Assembly (NCBI GenBank): GCA_963765585.1
Contig: CAVXXB010000001.1
Location: 124,001-188,000, forward strand
Source of the DNA: CAVXXB01 sp963765585
GTDB taxonomy: Bacteria > Calditrichota > Calditrichia > JAJRVZ01
DNA length: 64,000 nt
Direction: 5' to 3'
Shown here: piece by piece, positions 18,736 through 27,545 of the stretch
Layout of the letters: the number at the start of each line of letters is the position of its first letter
How positions within the stretch are numbered: the stretch's first letter is position 1
The notes under the pieces: generated by a model
Databases searched by the model: none
Told to the model about the DNA's origin: nothing
The model's input: the letters and a program-made list of their open reading frames with translations, nothing else
Position numbers and translations under genes: made by a program

Positions 18736-18926
18736 TTGATTTGGAAATCTTTGAGTCTGCAAGTTTACTAATATTCTATCCTAAAAAGAACAGAAATGGT
18801 GTTAATATTCTAATTTACTACGATGGAATGATTTTACGGGATAAAGGCGTTTACGAAAATTATTTAGAAATTACCACAATTTCTTTCTATATTTACAGAC
18901 TCACACGCCTGGAGGCATTTTTTTAA

Positions 18927-20621
18927 ATGGATAGTTGCTTTACAGTGAATCCGGCTTTAAAAAAGCAGATTTATGCCACGATGCAAATTCAAATCGAGGT
19001 TTTTCACTATGAAAAGATCTTAATTATTGGTTTGAGTGATGATAATTATTGTCGCGTGGAAATCAGCTCCGACAGAAAGAAGTATGCCCCGTTTGAAATA
19101 AAAAACCGTAAGAGTCTTCTAGCCGATAGCGTGATTTTTAGCCGTGGTTTACGAAAAAATTCAAAACTATTTCAATTATGTGCACATTTTGAAATACAGG
19201 CCCTGTTCCCTATAAATCTCGGTGAACAATGCCGCGCCTTTCTTGGCATAAGTTCTTTGATTCCCACATTTACTCCCCGGCAGATCGAAATCAGTAAATT
19301 TATCGCCAACTATATAGGAAACATGTTACACAATGACAATTTGGTTGCCAATCTGAAAGATTACGCTGACCGGATGTCACGCATGCTCAACGAATTTGGC
19401 ACATTGCATGAAATTACCCATGCACTCGAGTCCAATGACAACCTGGATACGCTCCTTAAATACATCATGCAAAAGAGCCACTCAGTTATGAATGCGGAAT
19501 CGGCATCCCTTATGCTGGTAATTGAGGAAACGAATGAACTTGAATTTAAGATTGTACTTGGCCCAAAGGCCACGGCGGTAAAACCGTTTCGCCTGCCAAT
19601 TGGTAAAGGAATCGCCGGCTGGGTAGCACAAACCGGCAAGCCTGTGCTAATACCTGATTGTTATAAAGATCCCCGGTTTGATCCTTCATTTGATAAACGT
19701 AGCGGATATTACACCCGGACCATGCTCACCGTTCCCATGATCTATAAAACAAAAACTTTGGGCGTAATGAGTATTATTAACCGTATGGATGGACATCCGT
19801 TTGATGAAAATGATCAAATGCTGTTCACAATTTTTGCATCCCAGGCAGCACTTTCTATAGAGAATGCACGCTTACTCCATTCCGCAATAGAAAAAGAGCG
19901 TTTGGATAAAGAATTGCAGGTTGCTTCAGAAATTCAGAGTTTGCTGATACCACAGTCTATTCCGGAGTCCGATTTTCTGGATACAGCTGCGGAATATATT
20001 CCTTGTAAAGAAGTGGGCGGCGATTTTTATGACATTATGAAACTGGATGACCACCGGTTCATTTTTGTGGTGGCAGATGTATCGGGCAAAGGTATTCCGG
20101 GCGCCATGGTCGTCTCAAATATGCAGGCTACGTTACGCGCATTTCTTCAATACAGTTCGGATCTGAAATCTGTTGTCAGCAAGTTAAACCAGGTAATCAT
20201 TCGCCAGACCACCTCTGACAGATACATTACCTTTTTTATCGGCATATATGACCATGAATCACAGCAATTATCCTACATAAACGCAGGGCATAATCCACCG
20301 GTCATTGTGGATAAAAGCGGACAAATTACCGAACTGCGTAAGGGCGGCGTTTTTATTGGGTATGTACCATGGGAATATGAATTGGGCAGCATTCCTTTTA
20401 ATTCCGGCGATACACTAGTTATGTATACCGATGGTCTTGTAGAAGCGATGAACAAAAACGAAGAAGAATTTGAGTTCAGTCAATTAAAAGATATTTTATC
20501 TAAACATCATTCTGAAGACAGTAGTACTCTGCTTAACCGGATAATAAAACAGGTAAACATACATATCGGTGCGAATCCGATGGAAGATGATTTTACCCTT
20601 TTAGTTTCCCGCCGAATTTAA
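18927..20621 (+). CDS. GAF-domain PP2C/SpoIIE serine phosphatase (RsbU-like)
   Basis: A 564-residue cytosolic protein. Residues about 1-130 form a divergent sensor (GAF-like); about 150-315 a clear GAF domain (ESASLMLVIEET, GKGIAGWVAQTGKPVLIPD, ASQAALSIENARL); a short linker helix (ELQVASEIQSLLIPQ) leads to a SpoIIE/RsbU phosphatase domain at about 345-560. That domain has metal-binding motifs GGDFYDIM, VVADVSGKGIPGAM, NAGHNPP and MYTDGLVEA. Such enzymes dephosphorylate anti-sigma-factor antagonists in partner-switching. No kinase or STAS antagonist gene is adjacent. A GGAGG motif precedes the start, though eleven bases away. Confidence 0.92.
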   Translation: MDSCFTVNPALKKQIYATMQIQIEVFHYEKILIIGLSDDNYCRVEISSDRKKYAPFEIKNRKSLLADSVIFSRGLRKNSKLFQLCAHFEIQALFPINLGEQCRAFLGISSLIPTFTPRQIEISKFIANYIGNMLHNDNLVANLKDYADRMSRMLNEFGTLHEITHALESNDNLDTLLKYIMQKSHSVMNAESASLMLVIEETNELEFKIVLGPKATAVKPFRLPIGKGIAGWVAQTGKPVLIPDCYKDPRFDPSFDKRSGYYTRTMLTVPMIYKTKTLGVMSIINRMDGHPFDENDQMLFTIFASQAALSIENARLLHSAIEKERLDKELQVASEIQSLLIPQSIPESDFLDTAAEYIPCKEVGGDFYDIMKLDDHRFIFVVADVSGKGIPGAMVVSNMQATLRAFLQYSSDLKSVVSKLNQVIIRQTTSDRYITFFIGIYDHESQQLSYINAGHNPPVIVDKSGQITELRKGGVFIGYVPWEYELGSIPFNSGDTLVMYTDGLVEAMNKNEEEFEFSQLKDILSKHHSEDSSTLLNRIIKQVNIHIGANPMEDDFTLLVSRRI

Positions 20622-20656
20622 TTTCAATATGTTTTTGACAATTAATTATTAAATTT

Positions 20657-20676
20657 GGACACGGCATGCCGTGTCC
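20657..20676. repeat. Perfect 20-bp palindrome GGACACGGCATGCCGTGTCC
   Basis: A perfect inverted repeat with no loop, just after the phosphatase gene. The same arms occur as a split inverted repeat at 4826-4890. It is REP-like and could be a transposase-mobilised element or a terminator stem, though no T-tract follows. Confidence 0.8.
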
Positions 20677-20709
20677 CTACAAACCGGGTTCAGGACATTT
20701 GAAATATGA

Positions 20710-20789
20710 TTTCTAATTTCTAATTATTTATCTGCGTCTTTGCGAGAATTAGAGATTGTAACTGCTTATGGCCAATTGCCAATGGCAAA
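20710..20789. repeat. Composite of short-period repeats
   Basis: Three unit types lie side by side in the 251-base gap between the phosphatase and the cNMP-binding gene: TTTCTAA repeated every seven bases (20710-20730), TGCGTCTTTGCGAG (20732-20745, period 8 type), and GGCCAATTGCCAATGGCAAA (20770-20789, period 7). Confidence 0.6.
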
Positions 20790-20872
20790 TTTCAGTTTTT
20801 TTTAACGCAAGTTTATTCAAATATGATCGATAAACAGAAGTAGACAAAAGCCAAGGCTCAAAGGAGATTTTA

Positions 20873-21412
20873 ATGGATGATGACACTATGTGGGGAAATA
20901 TCTTTAGACAGAATGTTGAAAAAGAAGACAGTATCTATACCGTTCTCTCAAAAATCCCCATCTTTACTGATTTGAATAAAAAAGAACTGAAAGCGGTAGA
21001 AAGAATATTACATCATCGTACCTACAACGCCGATGAAATCATATTTAATGAAGGTGATCCTGGCGTCGGCATGTACATCATTGTTACCGGGCATATCAAT
21101 ATTTCATTGGGAAAAGAGGGCAAATTACTCGCTGTACTTTCCAACGGAGAATTTTTTGGTGAAATTGCCCTATTATCCGAGACACCCCGTACGGCAACCG
21201 CTACCGCAGCAATTGAAACAGATATGCTTGGTTTCTTCCAGTCAGATCTGTTTAGTTTACTGGAAACAAACCCGCGAACCGGAAACAAAATCCTGCATCG
21301 TCTGGCTCAAATGATAGCCGACCGATTGCGATTTTCCAATCTTGAGAACCAGCAATTAAAACAAAAGCTAAACGAATTTGAATCTAAAATGTCAAATAAG
21401 AAGGTATCCTGA
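20873..21412 (+). CDS. Cyclic-nucleotide-binding domain protein
   Basis: A 179-residue protein with one CNB domain at about 27-145: IPIFTDLNKKELKAV, IFNEGDPGVGMYIIVTG and the phosphate-binding cassette GEIALLSETPRTATATA with the conserved Glu and Arg. A short coiled C-terminus (NLENQQLKQKLNEFES) replaces the winged helix of Crp/Fnr factors, so it is not an obvious DNA-binding regulator. It is followed directly (TGATG, one-base overlap) by the AI-2E-family permease, so it may control that membrane protein; that is inference. Confidence 0.9.
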   Translation: MDDDTMWGNIFRQNVEKEDSIYTVLSKIPIFTDLNKKELKAVERILHHRTYNADEIIFNEGDPGVGMYIIVTGHINISLGKEGKLLAVLSNGEFFGEIALLSETPRTATATAAIETDMLGFFQSDLFSLLETNPRTGNKILHRLAQMIADRLRFSNLENQQLKQKLNEFESKMSNKKVS

Positions 21413-22449
21413 TGGAATTCACCGTTGCCCGTTTTCTTAGATATGTCATTATTCTTTTCTTTATCGCAGTGGCCGGTTGGTTATTATACAGCCTCCGTGA
21501 TATCCTTACACTTCTGATCATCGCCGCTTTACTCGCCTATATTCTGGATCCGGTGGTAAGTTACCTGGAAGCCAGGGGCCTCTCACGATCGTATGCGACA
21601 TTCATCATATTCCTCACAATTATTGCGATTATCGGGATTGGTGGCTGGTTGTTTTTACCCGGACTGTTTAATGAATTACTTACTCTACAATCAAATATGA
21701 CTCCGGGAGATGGTGGTGGCTTCATTAAATCCATCGAAATCTTTTTTCAAAAACATCTTTCTTTTATCGATATTAAAGAGTTTGATTTACAGGGAAAAAT
21801 CTCATCGCTTCTGAATTCCATTTCAGAACAAATGCTTGTTCTTTTAGGTAGTCTGGTATCCCTCGTTTCCACTTTGGTAATCATTCCTTTTGTGGTTTTT
21901 TTCCTGCTACGTGACGGTCGGAAGATGAAAAAAATATTCATTGAATACATTCCGAATCGTTATTTTGAAATGACACTTAATTTCCTGCATAAAGTTGATC
22001 AGCAATTGGGCAGTTATCTGCGTGGACAGTTTACCGAGTCATTTGTGGTTGGATTACTATCCGTGATTGCTTTGTGGATTCTGGATGTAAAATACTTTAC
22101 CCTGATCGGTATCTTTGCCGGCCTGGCAAATATGATTCCTTATGTGGGTCCTGTCGCTGGGGCCGTACCGGCAATAATTGTCGTCATTGCTAACAATGGT
22201 GACACCACCATGATATTATACGTCATTCTTGCATTCGCCATCGTTCAGATTATTGATAACATACTACTTCAACCACTGGTTATGTCAAAATCTGTTAATC
22301 TTCATCCACTTGCCATTGTGCTGGCCATTCTTGTCGCCGGGAAATTTTTTGGATTAATGGGGATGCTGCTGGCTGTACCGGCAACCGGTGTCATCAAGGT
22401 AACTTCTAGGGAATTATATCAGGGAATCCGGCGCTTCAAATTGATATAG
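21412..22449 (+). CDS. AI-2E/PerM-family membrane transporter
   Basis: A 345-residue polytopic protein of the PerM/AI-2E transporter family: N-terminal hydrophobic pair (ILFFIAVAGWLLYSL; DILTLLIIAALLAYILDPVV), a central soluble region, then FFLLRDGRKMKK, LGSYLRGQFTESFVVG, ANMIPYVGPVAGAVPA and DNILLQPLVMSKSVNLHPLAIV, which are family hallmarks. Members export diverse substrates or support Na+/H+ exchange; AI-2 export is proven only for TqsA. Translational coupling to the preceding cNMP-binding gene is likely from the one-base overlap. Confidence 0.92.
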   Translation: MEFTVARFLRYVIILFFIAVAGWLLYSLRDILTLLIIAALLAYILDPVVSYLEARGLSRSYATFIIFLTIIAIIGIGGWLFLPGLFNELLTLQSNMTPGDGGGFIKSIEIFFQKHLSFIDIKEFDLQGKISSLLNSISEQMLVLLGSLVSLVSTLVIIPFVVFFLLRDGRKMKKIFIEYIPNRYFEMTLNFLHKVDQQLGSYLRGQFTESFVVGLLSVIALWILDVKYFTLIGIFAGLANMIPYVGPVAGAVPAIIVVIANNGDTTMILYVILAFAIVQIIDNILLQPLVMSKSVNLHPLAIVLAILVAGKFFGLMGMLLAVPATGVIKVTSRELYQGIRRFKLI

Positions 22450-22495
22450 AGACTGGAATTATATTACAGGAATGGGTAATTTATTAAGATTTAGT

Positions 22496-22606
22496 TTGTT
22501 CCTTGTTCCTTGTTCCTTGTTCCTTGTTCCTTGTTCCTTGTTCCTTGTTCCTGGATGCTGGATGCTGGATATAAGATTCAAGATACAAGATACAGCTCCA
22601 AGATAC
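22496..22606. repeat. Heptanucleotide tandem array
   Basis: Eight exact copies of TTGTTCC (22496-22551), then TGGATGC twice and TGGATAT, then AAGATTC, AAGATAC, AAGATAC, a 6-base break, and AAGATAC. The seven-base register is kept while the unit sequence changes. It fills the gap between the permease and the small membrane protein gene. Confidence 0.95.
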
Positions 22607-22645
22607 ATGAAGCATTTTTAAATAACTAAATTAAGGGATGAGATT

Positions 22646-23086
22646 GTGACCCAGAATTCGAATCAAATTCTTGAAAAACAGGAAAAGTTTCAGACCTATT
22701 TTCCCGTTTTGATTTTCATAGTGCTCATATTTATACTTGAAGTGTTTCACATGCAAAAGGCCACCAGCCTGGTGGTGTCTGTATTTATTTCCTTTTTCAT
22801 TTATGGCATTATGGCTGCGAGAGTAAAGGAAGTTTACGGTAATCAGCCCGAATTTAAACCCCTCAATCTGTTTTTGGGGCTGTTATCCTTTATGATGATT
22901 GTTGTCGTTGGCGTTGCCATTTTACACTGGTTTAAAATATTACATGTAAATCTTCGCTGGATATTGTTCTTTCTCGTCTTGCTAATATACTTTATTATCC
23001 TGTTTCGGGCGGTACATACTTTATACGATCTGAAACAAGCCTTCCGTGGCAAAGAAATAAAAAAAAGTGAAAAATTGATGCTGTAG
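22646..23086 (+). CDS. Small four-helix membrane protein, unknown function
   Basis: A 146-residue hydrophobic protein with four predicted membrane segments (FPVLIFIVLIFILEVF; ATSLVVSVFISFFIYGIMA; PLNLFLGLLSFMMIVVVGVAIL; LRWILFFLVLLIYFIILF) and a basic C-terminal tail. The GTG start is preceded by AAGGGATGAG; no in-frame ATG is nearby. No family recognised. Confidence 0.7.
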   Translation: MTQNSNQILEKQEKFQTYFPVLIFIVLIFILEVFHMQKATSLVVSVFISFFIYGIMAARVKEVYGNQPEFKPLNLFLGLLSFMMIVVVGVAILHWFKILHVNLRWILFFLVLLIYFIILFRAVHTLYDLKQAFRGKEIKKSEKLML

Positions 23087-23117
23087 TTTCCGGTTTCTGC
23101 ATAAAGAATTGAATCCA

Positions 23118-23804
23118 ATGACCTTCGAAAATCAGATTACTTTCTCCAAAATCATAAAAGAAAAAATACCCGGGCTGCAATTGGGTATGCTTGAAATTGA
23201 AAATTTTTGTGTGGTAAAAAACTCTCCGACTGTTCCCGGTACATATCATAATCTTTTCAGCAATATTGAGAATAAATTTGCAGAGAATCCGCCGTCATCA
23301 GATCCGGTTGTCAGCGCCGTACGCCGTATGTACCGAAGAATTGGATGGGAACCAACCCGGTACAGGCCCTCTTCAGAGGCGATGATCCGCAGGATTTTGA
23401 AGAGAAAGGGATTATATAATATCAATAATGTCGTCGATTTGGGTAATGTAAGCTCGGCCCGGTTTCACCTGCCGATGGGATTGTATGATATGAACAAAAT
23501 AAAGGATGACATCCAGATTGATGTCGGAAAAGCCGATGAATCATACGAAGGGCTGTCTATCGATCTGATTCACGCAGAGGGCAAACTGATACTCAGAGAT
23601 CAGCACGGCATTTTTGGTAATCCCACTGCGGACTCGTCAAGAACGTGTATCGATACAAACTCACAAAATATTATCGCCATATTTTTCACGCCCCCGGAAA
23701 TTGACAAGACTTATCTGGACCAAACATTACGTTTTCTTGAGCAGTTGTACCTGCAAGAATATTCATCTGCCACTGCCCGCAGATATATGTTACAATGCGG
23801 ATAA
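23118..23804 (+). CDS. B3/B4 tRNA-binding-domain protein
   Basis: A 228-residue free-standing B3/B4 domain protein, related to the editing region of phenylalanyl-tRNA synthetase beta. Typical stretches are DPVVSAVRRMYRRIGWEPTRYRPSSEAMIRRILK, NNVVDLGNVSSARFHLPMGLYD and RDQHGIFGNPTADSSRTCI (each recognised over shorter cores). ATG at 23118 is preferred to the upstream TTG. Stand-alone members are proposed to clear mischarged tRNA or amino-acid analogues, but the substrate of this one is unknown. Confidence 0.87.
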   Translation: MTFENQITFSKIIKEKIPGLQLGMLEIENFCVVKNSPTVPGTYHNLFSNIENKFAENPPSSDPVVSAVRRMYRRIGWEPTRYRPSSEAMIRRILKRKGLYNINNVVDLGNVSSARFHLPMGLYDMNKIKDDIQIDVGKADESYEGLSIDLIHAEGKLILRDQHGIFGNPTADSSRTCIDTNSQNIIAIFFTPPEIDKTYLDQTLRFLEQLYLQEYSSATARRYMLQCG

Positions 23805-23897
23805 CTTGCTACTCCATTAGCACTTTTGTATCAGGGTTTGTTAAACTCCAGATGGACCAGAATGTATCAAATCCCTCTAAAATATGATGATTCATTC

Positions 23898-24842
23898 TTA
23901 GCCCTTTTGATTATATAGTTTTCCCTGCCACGTTTCATGTTGTCCAAGTTCTTCATCCAATCGCTGAACCGCCTCGGAGTTTCTCTTGCCCCATCTGGGC
24001 GCCAGTAATGTGTGCAATGGGGCCTCACCAAATAATCGTTGGATAATTATTTCCGGATTCAACCGCTCCAGAAAACCCCTTAGTATGGATAGGTATTCTT
24101 CATATTTAAGCAACTGAAAAGGCGACTTCTCATATTGCTGTGCCATGACAGTGTCCCTTACAATATGCAATTGATGAATTTTAAGAAAATCCGTTCTTAA
24201 TTCAGAGAGTACGCCTGCTTCTTCATACCAAAAATCTTTATTTTCCCATGGGAATCCAATAATAATATGGGTACATATTTTAATCCCACGTCCAGCCGTA
24301 AGATCCAGGGCATCGAGATAGCTCTGAAAATCATGCCCGCGATTTATTTTTTTTAAAGTATCGTTACTCATCGACTCCAGGCCGTATTCGATGGTGATAT
24401 CATACTCCTGTGCCAGTTCTGATAAATATGATATTTTTGCTTCATCAACACAATCCGGACGGGTACCAATAGTTAAACCGACCACTTCAGGATAAGCCAG
24501 CGCCTCCTCATATAATATTTTTAGTCTGTCCAATGATGCATAGGTATTACTGTATGGCTGGAAATATACCACATATTTTTTGGATCCATACCGTCGATTC
24601 AGATACTCAATGCCTTCCGATATTTGTTGGGTAATGGTTTTAGTGGCACTGTTATAACCCGGATTAAAACTCTCGTTATTACAATAGGTACACCCGCCAC
24701 TGGCAACGGTACCATCCCGGTTTGGACAGGTAAATCCCGCATCAACCGTGACTTTCTGTATCCGCTCACCATACCGCTGATTCATATAGTGGTTATAACT
24801 GTTGTATCTTTTACTACCGAATTTCTTTTGCCAGTCCTGCAT
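23898..24842 (-). CDS. TIGR01212/YhcC-like radical SAM protein
   Basis: A 314-residue radical SAM protein of the YhcC/TIGR01212 type. The N-terminal YNSYNHYMNQRYGERIQKV precedes a long-spaced iron-sulfur motif, Cys-x11-Cys-x2-Cys (CPNRDG...GGCTYCNNESF), then QPYSNTYASLDRLK, GTRPDCV, EYGLES and HIIIGFPWE. The reaction of this family has not been established to my knowledge. The start codon is embedded in a heptanucleotide array (24837-24886), whose AGGA acts as the only visible ribosome site. Confidence 0.92.
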   Translation of the reverse strand: MQDWQKKFGSKRYNSYNHYMNQRYGERIQKVTVDAGFTCPNRDGTVASGGCTYCNNESFNPGYNSATKTITQQISEGIEYLNRRYGSKKYVVYFQPYSNTYASLDRLKILYEEALAYPEVVGLTIGTRPDCVDEAKISYLSELAQEYDITIEYGLESMSNDTLKKINRGHDFQSYLDALDLTAGRGIKICTHIIIGFPWENKDFWYEEAGVLSELRTDFLKIHQLHIVRDTVMAQQYEKSPFQLLKYEEYLSILRGFLERLNPEIIIQRLFGEAPLHTLLAPRWGKRNSEAVQRLDEELGQHETWQGKLYNQKG

Positions 24843-24886
24843 CCTGTATCCTGTATCTTGTATCTTGTATCTTGTATCTTGTATCT
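24837..24886. repeat. Heptanucleotide array (CTGTATC/TTGTATC)
   Basis: CTGCATC, CTGTATC twice, then TTGTATC-type units in unbroken seven-base register, read on the plus strand. On the minus strand they read GATACAA/GATACAG, matching the AAGATAC units at 22580-22606. The array overlaps the first codons of the radical SAM gene. Confidence 0.9.
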
Positions 24887-25079
24887 TGCAACAAAATACC
24901 CAAACCCACTCTAATTTCCAACCACGAATATATGGATGATTATTCCAGTATAATTGAAATTAATCATGCAATTGTGCACTTAAAATTGAATCAATTTTAA
25001 ATTCGACCTAAATTCATTTCGTGAATCCTGTGATCCTGTCAAAAAAAGGTGATTAAATTTTAAATAGAAGTTTTAATTT

Positions 25080-27161
25080 ATGGAACCATTAAAAAGCATG
25101 TTTGCACCGCGTAGTCTTGCTGTCATTGGCGCATCAAGACGAGATGGTACCCTGGGTAAAATGTTTTTGGATGCGGTGGTCGCCATGGAATATAAAGGCC
25201 ATGTTTACCCGGTCAACCCAAAAGCGGATGAAATCAATGGATTGCCCTGCTTTCCGGATATTGAATCACTTCCCGAATCCCCTGATCTGGCGGTCATATT
25301 AATAGCCCGGGATTATGTTCTGGATGTTATTGATCAACTGGCGCTTAAATCAGTAAAAAACGTGGTTGTTATCAGCGCCGGCTTTCGCGAAACCGGACCC
25401 GATGGCGCCGATCTTGAAAAGCGGCTCCTGGAAAAACTTACACAACACAATATGCGGATGATCGGCCCAAATAGCATGGGATTATTTAATACCAATCCGG
25501 AAATTTCGCTTAATGCCACATTTTCCCCCACCAGGCCTAATCCGGGTCATGTGGCATTCATTTCGCAAAGCGGTGCCCTGGGTGTTGCGGTTCTCGAATT
25601 ATCCAAAAAAATCGGACTCGGATTTTCTGTGTTTGTCAGCACCGGAAATAAAGCCGATATCGGGGACGTGGAGGTTCTGGAATTCGCTGCCAAAGATCCA
25701 AATACCAGTACCATTATTTTTTATCAGGAAGCAATTGACCATCCTCAGGAGTTCAGGCAGGCTCTAAGTAAAATTTTTCCTCACAAACCGGTTCTTACAC
25801 TCAAATCCGGCCGGACACAAAGCGGTGAGCGGGCCGCGTCGTCCCATACCGGCGCTCTGGCCAGTGATGATCGTCTGGTTGATGCTTTTCTAAGACAATG
25901 TGGTGTAATCCGTTGTGAAAATTTGCAGGAACTGCTGGATAGTGCACATGCATTTGCAAGCCAGCCATTGCCCACCGGAAATAAAGTAGCCGTGGTAACC
26001 AATGCCGGGGGCCCGGGTATTCTGGCCAGTGATGCGCTTGAATCAAATGGTCTTGAATTACCGGCACTTTCTGAGAAAACAGTCGCAAAATTAAAACCGT
26101 TTCTCCCTGCGGAAGCTGGCTTGAAGAATCCGGTGGATATGATCGCCAGTGCCAACCATGATACCTATCGTGATGTTTGCCAGATCCTGGAAGCGGATGA
26201 TAATATTGATGCCCTGGTTGTTATAATTGTGAAGCCTCCGGTTGCGACAACCGCACTTCAAATTACCCGTGAGTTGGAACCGCTGATATCCAAGTCAAAA
26301 AAACCATTCCTGTTTGTTATCATGGCCGATACTGATTTGGATGGAACCAGTCAAGATATAATGAAAATTGGGGTACCGGTGTTTGCTTTTCCACATACCG
26401 CCGCCCGGGCACTGGGAAATATGGTAAAGTACAGTCACATACGCCAATCAAATACCAGCCCACCCATTAGTATAAGGGTTTCCGGAGACAAAACATCGCA
26501 AAAAAAACGTCAATTAAACTTTGAAGAATGTGCGGCGCTGTTATCAGAATATGATATCCCGGTCACACCCAATCTGATTACTTCTGACATTACAGAAGCA
26601 CAGAATTTTCTTGCCCGGCATGAAAATGTTGCCATCAAAGTTGCCGATGAAAAGATTATTCATAAATCAGATCTGGGATTGGTGCAATTAAATATTTCAT
26701 CCCCGGATCAAATGCAGGCGGCTTTTGTTCAAATCTCACAAAACCTGGAAAAGCATTCATTATCAGCAGATACGCCATCGTTCCTGCTGCAAAAAATGTA
26801 TCCGGCGGGTGTTGAAATGATTCTTGGTTCCAGCATAGATCCCTTTTTCGGACCGGTTATTATGTTTGGCGTGGGTGGGATTTTTGTTGAACTATATCAG
26901 GACATCGTATTTAAAGTATTACCGGTAAACCTGCACGATGCGCTTGCGATGATCTCAGAAATAAAAGCTGAAAAATTACTTGAGGGATTCAGGGGTTTAC
27001 CAAAAGTCGATAAAAAAGTTTTGTCAGAATCAATATTCGCTTTGGGAAAATTGATACAGGAAAATACACAAATAACTGAAATGGATATCAACCCTTTGTT
27101 ATGGCCGGCGGGGTTTGATCATCCGGTTGTAGTTGATTGCCGGATTACGGTAACGGATTAA
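25080..27161 (+). CDS. Acyl-CoA (acetate-CoA) ligase, ADP-forming, alpha-beta fusion
   Basis: A 693-residue protein joining both subunits of NDP-forming acyl-CoA synthetase. Residues about 1-460: CoA-binding Rossmann domain (RSLAVIGASRRDGTLG, VYPVNPK) and succinyl-CoA-ligase-like domains with FISQSGALG, SSHTGALA (phospho-His near 257) and NAGGPGILASDAL. Residues about 475-693: ATP-grasp domain (ECAALLSEYDIPV, VAIKVADEKIIHKSD, GGIFVELYQD, EMDINPL). It interconverts acetyl-CoA (or another acyl-CoA) plus ADP and Pi with acid, CoA and ATP. No GNAT domain is present, so it is not a Pat-type acetyltransferase. Substrate range cannot be read from sequence. Confidence 0.93.
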   Translation: MEPLKSMFAPRSLAVIGASRRDGTLGKMFLDAVVAMEYKGHVYPVNPKADEINGLPCFPDIESLPESPDLAVILIARDYVLDVIDQLALKSVKNVVVISAGFRETGPDGADLEKRLLEKLTQHNMRMIGPNSMGLFNTNPEISLNATFSPTRPNPGHVAFISQSGALGVAVLELSKKIGLGFSVFVSTGNKADIGDVEVLEFAAKDPNTSTIIFYQEAIDHPQEFRQALSKIFPHKPVLTLKSGRTQSGERAASSHTGALASDDRLVDAFLRQCGVIRCENLQELLDSAHAFASQPLPTGNKVAVVTNAGGPGILASDALESNGLELPALSEKTVAKLKPFLPAEAGLKNPVDMIASANHDTYRDVCQILEADDNIDALVVIIVKPPVATTALQITRELEPLISKSKKPFLFVIMADTDLDGTSQDIMKIGVPVFAFPHTAARALGNMVKYSHIRQSNTSPPISIRVSGDKTSQKKRQLNFEECAALLSEYDIPVTPNLITSDITEAQNFLARHENVAIKVADEKIIHKSDLGLVQLNISSPDQMQAAFVQISQNLEKHSLSADTPSFLLQKMYPAGVEMILGSSIDPFFGPVIMFGVGGIFVELYQDIVFKVLPVNLHDALAMISEIKAEKLLEGFRGLPKVDKKVLSESIFALGKLIQENTQITEMDINPLLWPAGFDHPVVVDCRITVTD

Positions 27162-27188
27162 TGGATTCCAGATGATTGTTATAACACT

Positions 27189-27545
27189 ATGCTAAAAACA
27201 CTTACGATTACACTGATTATTATAAATGTCGCCAGCCTGTTTTCTCAAACTAACTCAGAGTACCTCTGGCCAACCGATGCAAGTACACTTATGTCCTCCA
27301 GTTTTTGCGAATATCGCGACGGACATTATCACTCCGCGATTGATGTAAAGACCTGGGTCCGTGAGGGATACAAGTGTTTTGCCATCGCCGATGGAAAAAT
27401 AGAACGTATCCGTGTATCCCCATTTGGTTACGGGAAGGTGTTATATCTGCGCCTGAAAGATGGCAATATGGCAGTTTATGCCCATCTTCAGAAGTTCAAT
27501 AGTAAAATAGAAAAGGCCGTACACCAACAACAGATTAAAAAATGA
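27189..27545 (+). CDS. M23-family peptidase, fragment 1 of 3 (frameshifted)
   Basis: N-terminal part of a secreted LytM/M23-like peptidase: signal peptide (LTITLIIINVASLFSQ), then the first metal-site region GHYHSAIDVKTW and AVYAHLQKF. The frame ends at TGA right after an A6 run (27537-27542). Removing one A continues it as QIKNEKYSLNWYP into the next fragment. The whole gene spans 27189-29392 and would encode about 730 residues acting on envelope peptidoglycan or as a non-enzymatic regulator. Zinc ligands HxxxD and HLH are intact once fragments are joined, so a working protein is possible if the shifts are sequence errors. Confidence 0.8.
   Translation: MLKTLTITLIIINVASLFSQTNSEYLWPTDASTLMSSSFCEYRDGHYHSAIDVKTWVREGYKCFAIADGKIERIRVSPFGYGKVLYLRLKDGNMAVYAHLQKFNSKIEKAVHQQQIKK

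Noticed and set aside
23898..24842. Missing radical SAM partner (AmrS) of the Memo/AMMECR1 pair
   Set aside because: The N-terminal Cys-x11-Cys-x2-Cys and flanking motifs are those of the TIGR01212/YhcC type, not of AmrS.
22496..24886. CRISPR array
   Set aside because: Units are only 7 bp, directly abutting, with no spacers and no cas genes.
25080..27161. Pat-type protein acetyltransferase
   Set aside because: The ligase chain is complete but there is no GNAT domain at either end.
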